Positions 54,132 through 62,551 of a stretch of DNA of 64,000 bases are shown in pieces. Within the stretch, counting starts at the first letter, position 1, and each line of letters opens with the position of its first letter. A model generated the notes under the pieces. The model was given only the letters and a program-made list of their open reading frames with translations. It was not told the origin of the DNA and made no database searches. The stretch is from Cyanobacteria bacterium SZAS-4. GTDB taxonomy: Bacteria; Cyanobacteriota; Vampirovibrionia; Obscuribacterales; Obscuribacteraceae. Position numbers and translations under genes: made by a program. Where the stretch lies: the NCBI GenBank assembly GCA_018266255.1, contig JAFEAT010000020.1, positions 1 through 64,000 of the forward strand, given 5' to 3'.

Positions 54132-55878
54132 TTCGATTCAGCTTCTCCAAAATTTGCTCCACCGTCTTCAAATCCTTCATCAATTCTACTTGCGCGTTGC
54201 TCTGCTGCACTTCAGATTTCGCTTTGGTTTGCGCAGCGCGATCCATTACTGCTGAAATTTCTGAGATGCATTCGTTTGTTTCGTTGCGGAATTCGCGCAG
54301 GAAAAGTTGGGCGCTTTTTTCAATGCGCTCTTGCATGTCTGCTCGCAGCCGTCCGGCGTTGCGCCGCATTTCGTCTCGCACAGCATCGACAAATTTGTCT
54401 TTGATGATGTTTTTTGCCAGGAAATCGGGCAACAAGAGAGGCATCATCTGCATGGAAAGTGTAAATGGATTTTCTACCGCGAAGTAGTGACTACTCTTCT
54501 TCGACAGCGACTCAACCTCGAATGATTTCTTGAACTCGATTTCGAAGAGTTTGTGAGTGACTGCATTGATTTCTTCGACTATTGAATTTGCGACTTTGGC
54601 GAAACGTGCTGTGATTTCGTTTAACTGCCGTGAGACAAGTTCTTCCTCAGTGACACGCCAGTTGGCAAAGGCTGCTGCTATTTCGTTGCGCAGTTTGGTC
54701 TGCAACGCCTCTATCAATGAGTCTTTGGATAAATTTTGATGCGCTGTAAATTCGTCGTTGATGGCAATTTTAATTTGCTCGATGTTTTTTTCGACAAGTG
54801 GATAGAGGTCGGTTTCAATTGACTTCACTAATCGGCGAGTTTCACCGAGCACTATATGTTCCACGTCGTTTTGTTGATCGACGATATTTTTTTGGCATTC
54901 CTCGAAAACCTTGATTCCGTGCTGTAAAGTCTCGGTTGGCAATTTTGTTGTCTTGATTTCCAGCTCAAGTAATTGTTTCGCTTCAATTGCTAATCGTTGG
55001 ATTTTGTCTTTTACGCTTTCGACAAAAATCTTTCCTTTTTCGTTTGAGAGAAATACAAATATTTCCTTTTCCAACTTTTGGAAGTCAGCGTCTTCCTGCT
55101 TTTCTAGTTTGCAGGAAAGCGCATGCCTTGCCGAAATTGGAAATACGACTGGAATATTTCCTAGTTGCTCGGTTAAGCTGCGCGTCAGAAATTCAAGGGT
55201 TTCTTTGCGTTCGTCTTCCGTGAGAATATCGATTTTGTTTTGGACAAAGAAGAATTTTTCAACCCATTCTTTTGCGTCGCTCAGAAATTTCAATTCATTT
55301 ATGCTGGCCGGTTGATCCGCTGAGAGTACAAATAAGGCGGCGTCTGCTTCGGGCAAGAAGCTGTAGGTTGTTTCAGTGTTGTGCACATTCACTGATCCAG
55401 TGCCGGGAGTGTCGACGATTCTCACACTTTCTTTCAGTAATGGTGATGGATAACGCACTTCGACTAGATCAACTCCAAAGGTGTTTTTCGGATTGCCTCG
55501 TTCGGTTACGTATTTTGCTAGTTCGGAGATCTCTAGTTCATCGCGCTTTCCGTCCAGGTATAAGACAGAGATGTGTGGACTCTCGCCGTGGAGAATTACT
55601 GTTGTTATGCTTGTGAGTGGTATCACTCCAGTCGGTAAGACGTTTGCACCTAGCAGGGCGTTGACCAGGGTGGATTTTCCGCGTTTGAATTCACCTAGTA
55701 TTACTAGATTGAATGCGTAGGATTCGAGCTTATTTTGTAGGGCTGTGGCAGACTTTTGTAGGCGTGGATTGGTTTCTACGATTTTTAGCTTTGATAGAGC
55801 GATCAGGTATTGAGCTATTTGTTGTTTGCGTTCTGCGAAAGTGTCTAGACTTGACGGGGTTGTTATGGTGTCTGACAC
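54124..55878 (-). CDS. Bacterial dynamin-like GTPase
   Basis: 584 residues. Large GTPase of the dynamin family, which binds and remodels membranes. G1 GEFKRGKST (about 60-70), G2 region PLTSITTV, G3 DTPGTGSV, G4 NKID. A long helical stalk follows (about 270-584) with hydrophobic patch LSMQMMPLLLPDFLAKNII that could insert in membranes. I start at GTG 55878, 8 bases after AGGG; the frame runs on to 56007 but there it crosses a copy of the palindromic repeat, which would be odd as the N-terminus. The last gene overlaps the GGCT-like gene. Confidence 0.85.
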   Translation of the reverse strand: MSDTITTPSSLDTFAERKQQIAQYLIALSKLKIVETNPRLQKSATALQNKLESYAFNLVILGEFKRGKSTLVNALLGANVLPTGVIPLTSITTVILHGESPHISVLYLDGKRDELEISELAKYVTERGNPKNTFGVDLVEVRYPSPLLKESVRIVDTPGTGSVNVHNTETTYSFLPEADAALFVLSADQPASINELKFLSDAKEWVEKFFFVQNKIDILTEDERKETLEFLTRSLTEQLGNIPVVFPISARHALSCKLEKQEDADFQKLEKEIFVFLSNEKGKIFVESVKDKIQRLAIEAKQLLELEIKTTKLPTETLQHGIKVFEECQKNIVDQQNDVEHIVLGETRRLVKSIETDLYPLVEKNIEQIKIAINDEFTAHQNLSKDSLIEALQTKLRNEIAAAFANWRVTEEELVSRQLNEITARFAKVANSIVEEINAVTHKLFEIEFKKSFEVESLSKKSSHYFAVENPFTLSMQMMPLLLPDFLAKNIIKDKFVDAVRDEMRRNAGRLRADMQERIEKSAQLFLREFRNETNECISEISAVMDRAAQTKAKSEVQQSNAQVELMKDLKTVEQILEKLNRND

Positions 55879-55904
55879 AGTTTTTCCCTGATAGCTGAGT
55901 TGAT

Positions 55905-55951
55905 CGCCGGTCAATAGACCGGCGTCCCTTGCCGGCTTAAGCCGGCGCTCC
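55905..55951. repeat. Two-hairpin palindromic repeat, copy D (inverted)
   Basis: CGCCGGTC-AATA-GACCGGCG then TCCCTT and GCCGGC-TTAA-GCCGGC, ending GCTCC. The same unit as copies A and E in the opposite orientation, just upstream of the dynamin-like start. Confidence 0.85.
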
Positions 55952-55989
55952 ATGTCGCTGTTTAGTTGGCTTCGTCTCATTTTAAACGA

Positions 55990-56017
55990 AAAGGACGGGG
56001 TCAACACCCCGTCCTTT
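55990..56017 (-). terminator. Rho-independent terminator after RRM gene
   Basis: AAAGGACGGGGT-CAAC-ACCCCGTCCTTT, a perfect 12-bp stem, followed on the minus strand by TTTTCGTTTAAAA. It lies 23 bases past the RRM stop. Confidence 0.85.
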
Positions 56018-56039
56018 ATGATGCATTTCGGTCTAAAAC

Positions 56040-56318
56040 CTACCAGCTTCCGCGACGCGGTGCAGCTTCTCTAGGCTTTGATTCGTTGACAACGATTTGA
56101 CGTCCATCGAGTGATTGACCGTTGAATTCTTTAACAGCTGCGTCAGCCATTTCTTTTGTTTCCATTTCAACGAATCCAAATCCACGCTTTCTGCCTGTTT
56201 CACGATCGGTTGGGATCGCTACTGAAACCACAGTGCCGCTCTTGGAAAATGTTTCTTCCAATTCTGCTTCAGTGGTTTTGAATGAAAGGTTGCCTACAAA
56301 TAGTTTCGTGTTAGTCAT
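56040..56318 (-). CDS. Single-RRM RNA-binding protein
   Basis: 92 residues: one RRM with RNP2 LFVGNLSF (about 6-13) and RNP1 KRGFGFVEM (about 44-52) and a short Arg/Pro tail. This is the layout of cyanobacterial Rbp proteins, which bind RNA and often respond to cold or localise transcripts. The start has only a weak ribosome site (GGATATTTGAACAT). A strong terminator follows. Presence supports a cyanobacterial-type lineage, though such proteins occur in other phyla too. Confidence 0.93.
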   Translation of the reverse strand: MTNTKLFVGNLSFKTTEAELEETFSKSGTVVSVAIPTDRETGRKRGFGFVEMETKEMADAAVKEFNGQSLDGRQIVVNESKPREAAPRRGSW

Positions 56319-56464
56319 ATGTTCAAATATCCAGTTAAGGTTGACAGCGCCCAGAGAACTCAGAAATTGGCGCTGAGGGTGTAAGCCCCGCGTAAGTATG
56401 GCAGATTTAATGCCTGAGAATGCTTGCCAGGTCTTAAATTTCGATAAAGGCTTGATTTCCGTGG

Positions 56465-59302
56465 CTACTTTTTCGGCTCAGCTGGCTTGAATGTGCCGGC
56501 GGCTGAAACGGTCAACTGGTTGACCTGGAAGTACTTTCTAATCGCCGCGTTGACCTCGTCAATCGTGACGGAGTTCAGCAGTTTGGAATAATCATCCATA
56601 TACTTGGCGCCGACGCCCAGCATCTCGTAGCCGCAAAGCCTGTTGGCGATTTGCTTGGCGGAACGCATACCCACATAGAATGCACCGGATAAATGCGACT
56701 TCTCGATGGCGAGTTCTCGCGCTGTGATACCACCTTTGACGTACTCGTTGAGGAGCTTGTTCACGATACTGACGGTCTTGCTGTAGTTTTCTGGATTGAC
56801 CGAAAAGCCGATAGCCCAGGGTGCGTACTTCTCGGCGGGACTGGCGAGGTAGGAGCTGATGGAATAGGTCAGCCCATACTGGTCTCGAACGGGACCCAGT
56901 CGGCAAGCGAAGCTGTCATAGCCGAACGCTGCATTGCCTAGATTTGTGGCTGGGTAATCTTTGGTCTGGATGCTTACTGGAATAGGATGACCCATAATCA
57001 CATCTACGTTTGCTTTGTCTGGCAACGGAGTTTTCAAAGTCATGGCTTTGTTGGGCAAGAGTTGCGTTTCGGAAAGCTCGATTGGTTGACGTTTTCCGCC
57101 AGACCAATCTTGGAACTGTTTTGTGATTACAGCGATGGCATCATCTGGATTTATGTCGCCGACGACTGTCAGAACCGTGTTGGCTGGAATGTAATGTGCC
57201 TCGTGGAATGCACGAAGATCTTTTACATCCATTTTGCCTAATTCGGCAATTTGATCTTCGAATGGCTTGTCGCAGTAGACGCTTTCAGGCTTGTAGATAG
57301 CGTGTGTGAAGGCATTCCAGCTTTGATCGCTGGTGCTGGAAATGCGATCTTTCAAGATGCTGTGCTTTTGCTTTTTGGTCTTTGACAGCTCACTGCTGGA
57401 GAATTTTGGTTTGCGAAGGCAGTCGGATGCCATTGCCATTAGTGATGGAAAGTCTTCTGTTATCACTTCAGAATCGAAAGATACCCAGAAGTCGTCTTCG
57501 CCGAATGCCAGATTGGCACCCATTTCTTCCAATCGTTTCGCAAGCCCTTCTTTCGAATATGACGCCGAACCTTTCGTCAACATATCTGCGACGAATTCAG
57601 GAACTTGAGTTTGTTGCATATCTCTGAAATATGATCCGGCTTGAATTTTTCCTGACACTGCAACAGTACCAGTGCCTGGAATCGGCATCACTGCTATGGT
57701 TAAGCCGTTTGGCAAAACGACCTTTTTGACTCTGCTGGCAAAGTTCGATGGAGTAGCCGAAGTTGTCGACGCGAGGCGCGCTTTTATCGCCGCATCACCG
57801 GTCACCGCTGGTGGTTCTACATCGGGTCCACCATTCTCTGGCGGTGCTTCCGCAACGGCTTCAGGAGCCACTGCTGTCTTTGGAAGATAATATCCAACAG
57901 TGCGATTGTCTTCGCCAAAATATTTGTTAGCGACTCGCATGATGTCTGCTTGCGTCACTCCCTCGATTTTGCTTGAGAACGTCAGCCACCATTTCAGATC
58001 TGCTGTCGCGATTGTCTCTGTTAGCTGGTCAGCCAGTCCGATGGGATCAGACAGTTCAAGCTTCAGACGTTTGACGATTGATTGTTTGGCACGATTCAAT
58101 TCGTCCATTGGTACTGGTTCGGTTTTGAGTCGGTCGATTTCTTTGATCGATTCTTTCTCGACTTTTTCCAAAGCAACGCTTGGAGCCGCTGCGGCAGTCA
58201 CGCAAAACAAGCCTGGGTCGTGCATCTCATAATTGGAAGTACTGACGTCAGAGGCAAGCGATGAATCGATCAATCGTTTATAAAGACGACTGGAACGCTT
58301 ACTTTCATCACCGAGCAAGCTCTCAATTATCGTCAGTGCGAATTGATCTTTATCGAGCGCGCGCGGCGAGTGATAAGCAATCATCAGCTTCGGAGATTCG
58401 CTTCCACGCCTGACAATGTAGCGGCGCTCGCCTTCTTGCGGAGGTTCAGTTGTATAAACTTTCGGATACGGTTTCGGTGCTTTTGGAATTGAGCCGAAAT
58501 ATTTTTGAATCAGCGCCAACGTTGGTTCAGTTTTGAAATCGCCAACCAGGATGAGACTGGCATTGTTCGGCCAGTAAAAGTCTTTGTAGAATTGGCGCAG
58601 GCGCTCGATTGGCACTCCTTCAACATCAGACCTCCAGCCGATAACTGGATGATGATATGGATGCTCTTTGAAGGCAGCCGAAAACGTATTGTTCTCCAGA
58701 AGTTCGCGTGGATCATCTTCGCCACGCTCTAGTTCGTTGCGCACGACAGTCATTTCTGATGCGCGATCGGTCGGGCGCAAGAGAAGATGCTGCATTCGGT
58801 CTGATTCTATTTCCAGCGTCAGCGGAAGGCTTTTCGCGGGTACGATTTCGAAATAATTTGTTCTGTCTTGCGAAGTGGTGGCATTGTTATATCCACCCAG
58901 TGGTTTGAGCAGGTCGTCAAAACCTGTTTTTTTCAGAGGATCGTGTTCTTTGGTTCCCTTGAACATCATGTGCTCGAGGAAGTGAGTTGATCCCGTATAT
59001 CCAACTGCCTCATTGCGGGAGCCGATGTGGTAGACCACCATCGTCGTCACGATTGGCGTTGCATGCCGCTCGCACAATATGACATCCAGCCCGTTCGACT
59101 TGAGCCGATATTGGTGAATGTTTTGTGGATTAGGTGTGTTCGGCGGCAGCTTAATTTGTTCGAAGGCGCTGTTCGTCGTGGCTGTTGTCAAACTCTGTGC
59201 TGGAATAATCGAACAAACGAAAACTACCGCCGCCATTGCGACGATAGTCTTCATCATGTTCGGCAATCCAGTCTGGTTCCGCGTTCCTTTATTCAGAATC
59301 AC
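56465..59302 (-). CDS. Exported M16 zinc metallopeptidase, two-domain
   Basis: 945 residues. GTG 59302 with GGAG 9 bases upstream begins a signal peptide whose hydrophobic core is IVAMAAVVFVCSII. Four M16 modules: the first carries the inverted zinc motif STHFLEHMMFKG (HxxEH) and the downstream Glu region near RNELERGEDD; the second half (about 535-945) lacks HxxEH (VPEFVADML) and is probably the inactive partner domain, as in fused PqqL/pitrilysin-like proteins. It should degrade peptides in the envelope. Divergent partner none; the gene stands alone. Confidence 0.92.
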   Translation of the reverse strand: MILNKGTRNQTGLPNMMKTIVAMAAVVFVCSIIPAQSLTTATTNSAFEQIKLPPNTPNPQNIHQYRLKSNGLDVILCERHATPIVTTMVVYHIGSRNEAVGYTGSTHFLEHMMFKGTKEHDPLKKTGFDDLLKPLGGYNNATTSQDRTNYFEIVPAKSLPLTLEIESDRMQHLLLRPTDRASEMTVVRNELERGEDDPRELLENNTFSAAFKEHPYHHPVIGWRSDVEGVPIERLRQFYKDFYWPNNASLILVGDFKTEPTLALIQKYFGSIPKAPKPYPKVYTTEPPQEGERRYIVRRGSESPKLMIAYHSPRALDKDQFALTIIESLLGDESKRSSRLYKRLIDSSLASDVSTSNYEMHDPGLFCVTAAAAPSVALEKVEKESIKEIDRLKTEPVPMDELNRAKQSIVKRLKLELSDPIGLADQLTETIATADLKWWLTFSSKIEGVTQADIMRVANKYFGEDNRTVGYYLPKTAVAPEAVAEAPPENGGPDVEPPAVTGDAAIKARLASTTSATPSNFASRVKKVVLPNGLTIAVMPIPGTGTVAVSGKIQAGSYFRDMQQTQVPEFVADMLTKGSASYSKEGLAKRLEEMGANLAFGEDDFWVSFDSEVITEDFPSLMAMASDCLRKPKFSSSELSKTKKQKHSILKDRISSTSDQSWNAFTHAIYKPESVYCDKPFEDQIAELGKMDVKDLRAFHEAHYIPANTVLTVVGDINPDDAIAVITKQFQDWSGGKRQPIELSETQLLPNKAMTLKTPLPDKANVDVIMGHPIPVSIQTKDYPATNLGNAAFGYDSFACRLGPVRDQYGLTYSISSYLASPAEKYAPWAIGFSVNPENYSKTVSIVNKLLNEYVKGGITARELAIEKSHLSGAFYVGMRSAKQIANRLCGYEMLGVGAKYMDDYSKLLNSVTIDEVNAAIRKYFQVNQLTVSAAGTFKPAEPKK

Positions 59303-59335
59303 GTAGGTTAACTCCGAATAGGTCAGGACGCATGA

Positions 59336-59713
59336 CTACTTAGCATCTGTCGACGTCGTGTCAGTTGTAGTCGTCGTAGTTGTGGTTGTAGCTTTTGCTT
59401 TCTTGTGCGGAATCAATTTCTTCATGCTGTTACCTGCTCCGGTAACGATCTTTTTGGTTTCGCTTCCAACTTTTTTGATGCCTTTGCCAGTGTCTTTGAC
59501 TACTGTTTCTGTGCCGTTCTTAACAGCATTTGCGCCCTTTTTTGCATCTTCGCCAACTGCGTCTGCACCGCGAACAACTACATTTTTCTTCTTTGTGGTT
59601 GTTGTCTTGGTTGTAGCGTCTGTTGTCGTTGTGGTTGTTGTGTCGTCAGCCATTGCTGCTGTCATTGACAATCCAGCGATAACTGCGAGCGTTAAAATTG
59701 CCGTCAGTTTCAT
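59336..59713 (-). CDS. Exported Thr/Lys-rich low-complexity protein
   Basis: 125 residues. AAGGAG lies 6 bases before ATG 59713; the signal peptide is AILTLAVIAGLSMTAAMA. The mature protein has two poly-Thr tracts around a Lys/Gly/Val-rich helix region (VGEDAKKGANAVKNGTETVV), with IPHKKAKA near the end. No family; low-complexity exported proteins of this type may bind surfaces or DNA, which is a guess. A longer frame up to 59752 has no ribosome site. Confidence 0.7.
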   Translation of the reverse strand: MKLTAILTLAVIAGLSMTAAMADDTTTTTTTDATTKTTTTKKKNVVVRGADAVGEDAKKGANAVKNGTETVVKDTGKGIKKVGSETKKIVTGAGNSMKKLIPHKKAKATTTTTTTTTDTTSTDAK

Positions 59714-59834
59714 GTTTGCTCCTTTTGAAATCGTGCCCGGACATTTTGTCAAATTTGTTCAGTTTCTTCTACAAATTGCCCTCGGTATAACATTGTATTC
59801 TTTACGGACTTTATTAGCTCTGAGGTCTGTTGAC

Positions 59835-61244
59835 ATGCGAAAAAATTCACGGCAAATACTCTTGCTCTTTACAGCGCTGTGTATGCCTGTTTTCTGCGGA
59901 CCAGCAAGGGCTGCATCAGACGCGGATATCAAGGCGCAGACGGAAGCAGTTCAGATGCTTTCGGAATATCTCAAGATCGATACAACGAACCCTCCAGGCA
60001 ACGAACGATTGGGGGCTGAATATCTGGCAGGTATACTGCGCAAGAACGGACTGGAAGCGGAAATATTCGACACCACTCCAAATCGATCTTGTGTCTATGC
60101 TCGCTTAAAAGGAACGGGCAAGAAAAAAGCAATTGTGTTACTGAATCACATCGATGTGGTGCCAGCTCGTGCAGAAGATTGGAAGTACCCTCCTTTCGGC
60201 GGCGAAATTCACAACGGAGAGTTGTGGGGGCGCGGCGCGCTCGACATGAAGGGAATGGGCATCATTGAGTTGGAAGCGATGCTGCGCCTCAAACGCTCAG
60301 GCGTGAAATTAGATCGCGACATAATTTTCCTGGCCACTCCTGATGAAGAAGTTGGTGGCGACAAAGGTGCTAAATGGTTCAAGGACAATAAAGCTGATCT
60401 TTTGAAAGATGCGGAATTTTTGCTCAACGAAGGATTTCACATCGACACAGACAAAGACGGCAAGATTCTTTACTGGGGTGTCAACGTAGCGGAGAAGTCG
60501 TTGTTGTGGCTGAAGGTAACCGCTAAAGGTGACGCCGGTCACGCCTCCATGCCGATTGCCGATTCTGCGCCGAACAGATTGGTGCGTGGATTAACACGGC
60601 TCATCGATGCTGCTCCAAATCCGATAATACTGCCGATGGTGCAAGAATATTTCGCCAAAATCAGTGTCAATGAAACCGGCAAAACAAAAGAAGCATATGC
60701 CGATGTCAAAAAAGCAATGGACAATCCAGAGTTGCGAGAGATCTTGCTGAAAGACAAGATGAAAGGCTCGATGCTCATCAACACTGTCTCTCTAACGGTT
60801 TTGAAGTCCGGATACAAGACCAACGTGATACCAGCCGAAGCATACGCAGAACTCGACTGCCGTCTATTACCTGGAACCGATCATGCAAAATTCGCAGAAG
60901 AAGTAAAAGCCAAACTAGCCGACCCATCGCTAGAAGTAACCGTAATCGAATCAGAGTTAGCGACGCCGTCGAGCCCTGACACCGAATTGTTCGCAGCTAT
61001 TAAGGCTGTAGCGCAAGAAGAAAAACCGGGTGTACCCGTGGTACCAGTAGTAGTGCAATGGTTTACCGACTCGCACTGGTTCCGTGAACTGGGACTGACC
61101 GCATACGGCTGGGAGCCAGTAGAGCAAGACCCTGAGCACATCGCATCAGTGCACGGCAAGAACGAAAGAGTCTCCCTAAAGGGCTTAGAAGACGGTGCAA
61201 ACCGAATAGAAAAAGTCCTATTGAAACTATCCAAACCCCAATAA
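59835..61244 (+). CDS. Exported M20 peptidase
   Basis: 469 residues. Signal peptide 1-26 (LLLFTALCMPVFCGPARA). M20 metallopeptidase motifs: LLNHIDVVPARAEDW with the first zinc His and Asp, GRGALDMKGMG with the bridging Asp, DEEVGGDKGAKW with the catalytic Glu pair, and the dimerisation insert GDAGHASMP. It should cut dipeptides or N-acyl amino acids in the envelope. ATG 59835 is preferred; the open frame begins at 59358 but covers the antisense of the Thr-rich gene. Copy E of the palindromic repeat follows. Confidence 0.93.
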   Translation: MRKNSRQILLLFTALCMPVFCGPARAASDADIKAQTEAVQMLSEYLKIDTTNPPGNERLGAEYLAGILRKNGLEAEIFDTTPNRSCVYARLKGTGKKKAIVLLNHIDVVPARAEDWKYPPFGGEIHNGELWGRGALDMKGMGIIELEAMLRLKRSGVKLDRDIIFLATPDEEVGGDKGAKWFKDNKADLLKDAEFLLNEGFHIDTDKDGKILYWGVNVAEKSLLWLKVTAKGDAGHASMPIADSAPNRLVRGLTRLIDAAPNPIILPMVQEYFAKISVNETGKTKEAYADVKKAMDNPELREILLKDKMKGSMLINTVSLTVLKSGYKTNVIPAEAYAELDCRLLPGTDHAKFAEEVKAKLADPSLEVTVIESELATPSSPDTELFAAIKAVAQEEKPGVPVVPVVVQWFTDSHWFRELGLTAYGWEPVEQDPEHIASVHGKNERVSLKGLEDGANRIEKVLLKLSKPQ

Positions 61245-61255
61245 CAAGGTTCAAC

Positions 61256-61306
61256 GGAGCGCCTGCTTCAGCTGGCAAGGGCCGCCGGTCTATTGACCGG
61301 CGCTCC
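61256..61306. repeat. Two-hairpin palindromic repeat, copy E
   Basis: GGAGCGCCTGCTTCAGCTGGC, AAGGGC, CGCCGGTC-TATT-GACCGGCG, CTCC. The ends GGAGCGCC and GGCGCTCC make the whole unit one outer palindrome. It lies 12 bases after the M20 stop. Confidence 0.85.
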
Positions 61307-61319
61307 TAATAACACGCTC

Positions 61320-61892
61320 CTAGTGTGCTTCTCTTACTGTTTTGGTCATTTTTACAATAGGTAGGCGAAGCCCATTTTCTAGTGGAACTTCCATATCACC
61401 GGCGGGCACATAACCTTTTGCCGAATACAACGCAACTCCAGTTAACGTCGATCCCATCTCCAACTTACGAAACCCGCCCTCGATCGCAGCGTCTTCGCAT
61501 GCCTCCAATATCCGGCTGCCAATTCCCAATCGCACCCATTCTGGATGAATGAAAAACGCTCGAATCTTCGCAGCATCCGTAGCAGGGTCCAACAAAGAAT
61601 CTTCGCGACCGTGAAATTGATCGCCTCCGTACAACGTCTTTCGTTTGCTCCACCCGCCGCATCCGACGATCAGTGATTCCTCTCCAACTACTTCAGCCAC
61701 GAAGTAAGTGCCATCACTAATGAGTTGTGAATCAACACCATAAACCGTGCGCAGGGCGCTGTCGATTTGAGCTGGAGAATAGTCTCCGCTCTGCAATCCT
61801 CGCACCGAACTATCGATCAATTTGGTCAGCACTGGAACGTCTGTATCTACTGCTAATCTCAGTACAATTTGATAATCGTTTTGCTTAGTCAT
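61320..61892 (-). CDS. GNAT-family N-acetyltransferase
   Basis: 190 residues with a GNAT fold. Acetyl-CoA binding motif A: AKIRAFFIHPEWVRLGIGSR with the R-x-x-G-x-G/A loop (RLGIGS), then EACEDAAIEGGFRKLEMGS. The end contains ALYSAKGYVPAGDMEVP, typical. Substrate unknown. It stands between copy E of the repeat and the ART-like gene, and is divergent from the latter. Confidence 0.93.
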   Translation of the reverse strand: MTKQNDYQIVLRLAVDTDVPVLTKLIDSSVRGLQSGDYSPAQIDSALRTVYGVDSQLISDGTYFVAEVVGEESLIVGCGGWSKRKTLYGGDQFHGREDSLLDPATDAAKIRAFFIHPEWVRLGIGSRILEACEDAAIEGGFRKLEMGSTLTGVALYSAKGYVPAGDMEVPLENGLRLPIVKMTKTVREAH

Positions 61893-61968
61893 GCTTTTCC
61901 AACCTGGTCTGTGAGTTCTTGATATCGGCCGAAATTTTTGTCATTGTATAACTAAGCGAATCCATTTT

Positions 61969-62463
61969 GTGAGCATGAACATGGTTAGTGAAAGTAGAGC
62001 AAGGTTGGAACTGCTTCAACTCGATGAGCAGTCGTTATTTCACGGTTCCGGTTTGAAGATTCTTGAACTAGAACCCCGGCAAGCCTACACGATTATTGAT
62101 GGCGTCAACACTCCGGATGGAGAACCTGCTATCTACGCAAGCCAATTCATCGACTATGCAATTTTTATGGCGCTGATTAACAAGGAAAATTGCCCCACGT
62201 CCACTCGTTCATCATGCTCATACGAATATGATCAGCTAGTTTTCGGAGCCACTCAAAAAACTCTAGATCAGCTCAACGAAAATAAAAACGCCATCGGTTA
62301 TGTTCATGTGTTACGCCGATCCGCGTTCACCTTACGGGGCGGTTCAGAATGGTTCGCCACAGAAATGCAAAAACCGCATGAAATCATAGAAGTGCGCCGC
62401 GCCGACTTTACAGAACCGATCGATATAATCGACGATTCGGTTCCTATAATCGATGCCGTTTAA
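61969..62463 (+). CDS. Possible ADP-ribosyltransferase-fold protein
   Basis: 164 residues. LFHGSGLKILELEPRQAYTI, EPAIYASQFIDYAIFMALIN, then IGYVHVL and EWFATEMQKPHEIIEVRRAD resemble proteins of the RNA phosphotransferase/ART-like fold (HGS near the start, a middle beta strand, a Glu near the end). I cannot name the family. If so, it could transfer ADP-ribose or process NAD-linked groups. Start GTG 61969 has no strong site; ATG 61975 is an alternative. Divergent from the GNAT gene. Confidence 0.5.
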   Translation: MSMNMVSESRARLELLQLDEQSLFHGSGLKILELEPRQAYTIIDGVNTPDGEPAIYASQFIDYAIFMALINKENCPTSTRSSCSYEYDQLVFGATQKTLDQLNENKNAIGYVHVLRRSAFTLRGGSEWFATEMQKPHEIIEVRRADFTEPIDIIDDSVPIIDAV

Positions 62464-62551
62464 CAATTATCTGCGAATGAATTGCATCAGCGCTGACTTC
62501 GAATTATCAGAATGCATCAAATTAAGCACCGGCTTGTAAGCAAGTCACCAA

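Noticed and set aside
55879..56007. N-terminal extension of the dynamin-like gene
   Set aside because: Would translate copy D of the palindromic repeat; a ribosome site supports GTG 55878.
59358..59834. N-terminal extension of the M20 peptidase
   Set aside because: It is antisense to the Thr-rich gene (poly-Val from poly-Thr), and the signal peptide begins at 59835.
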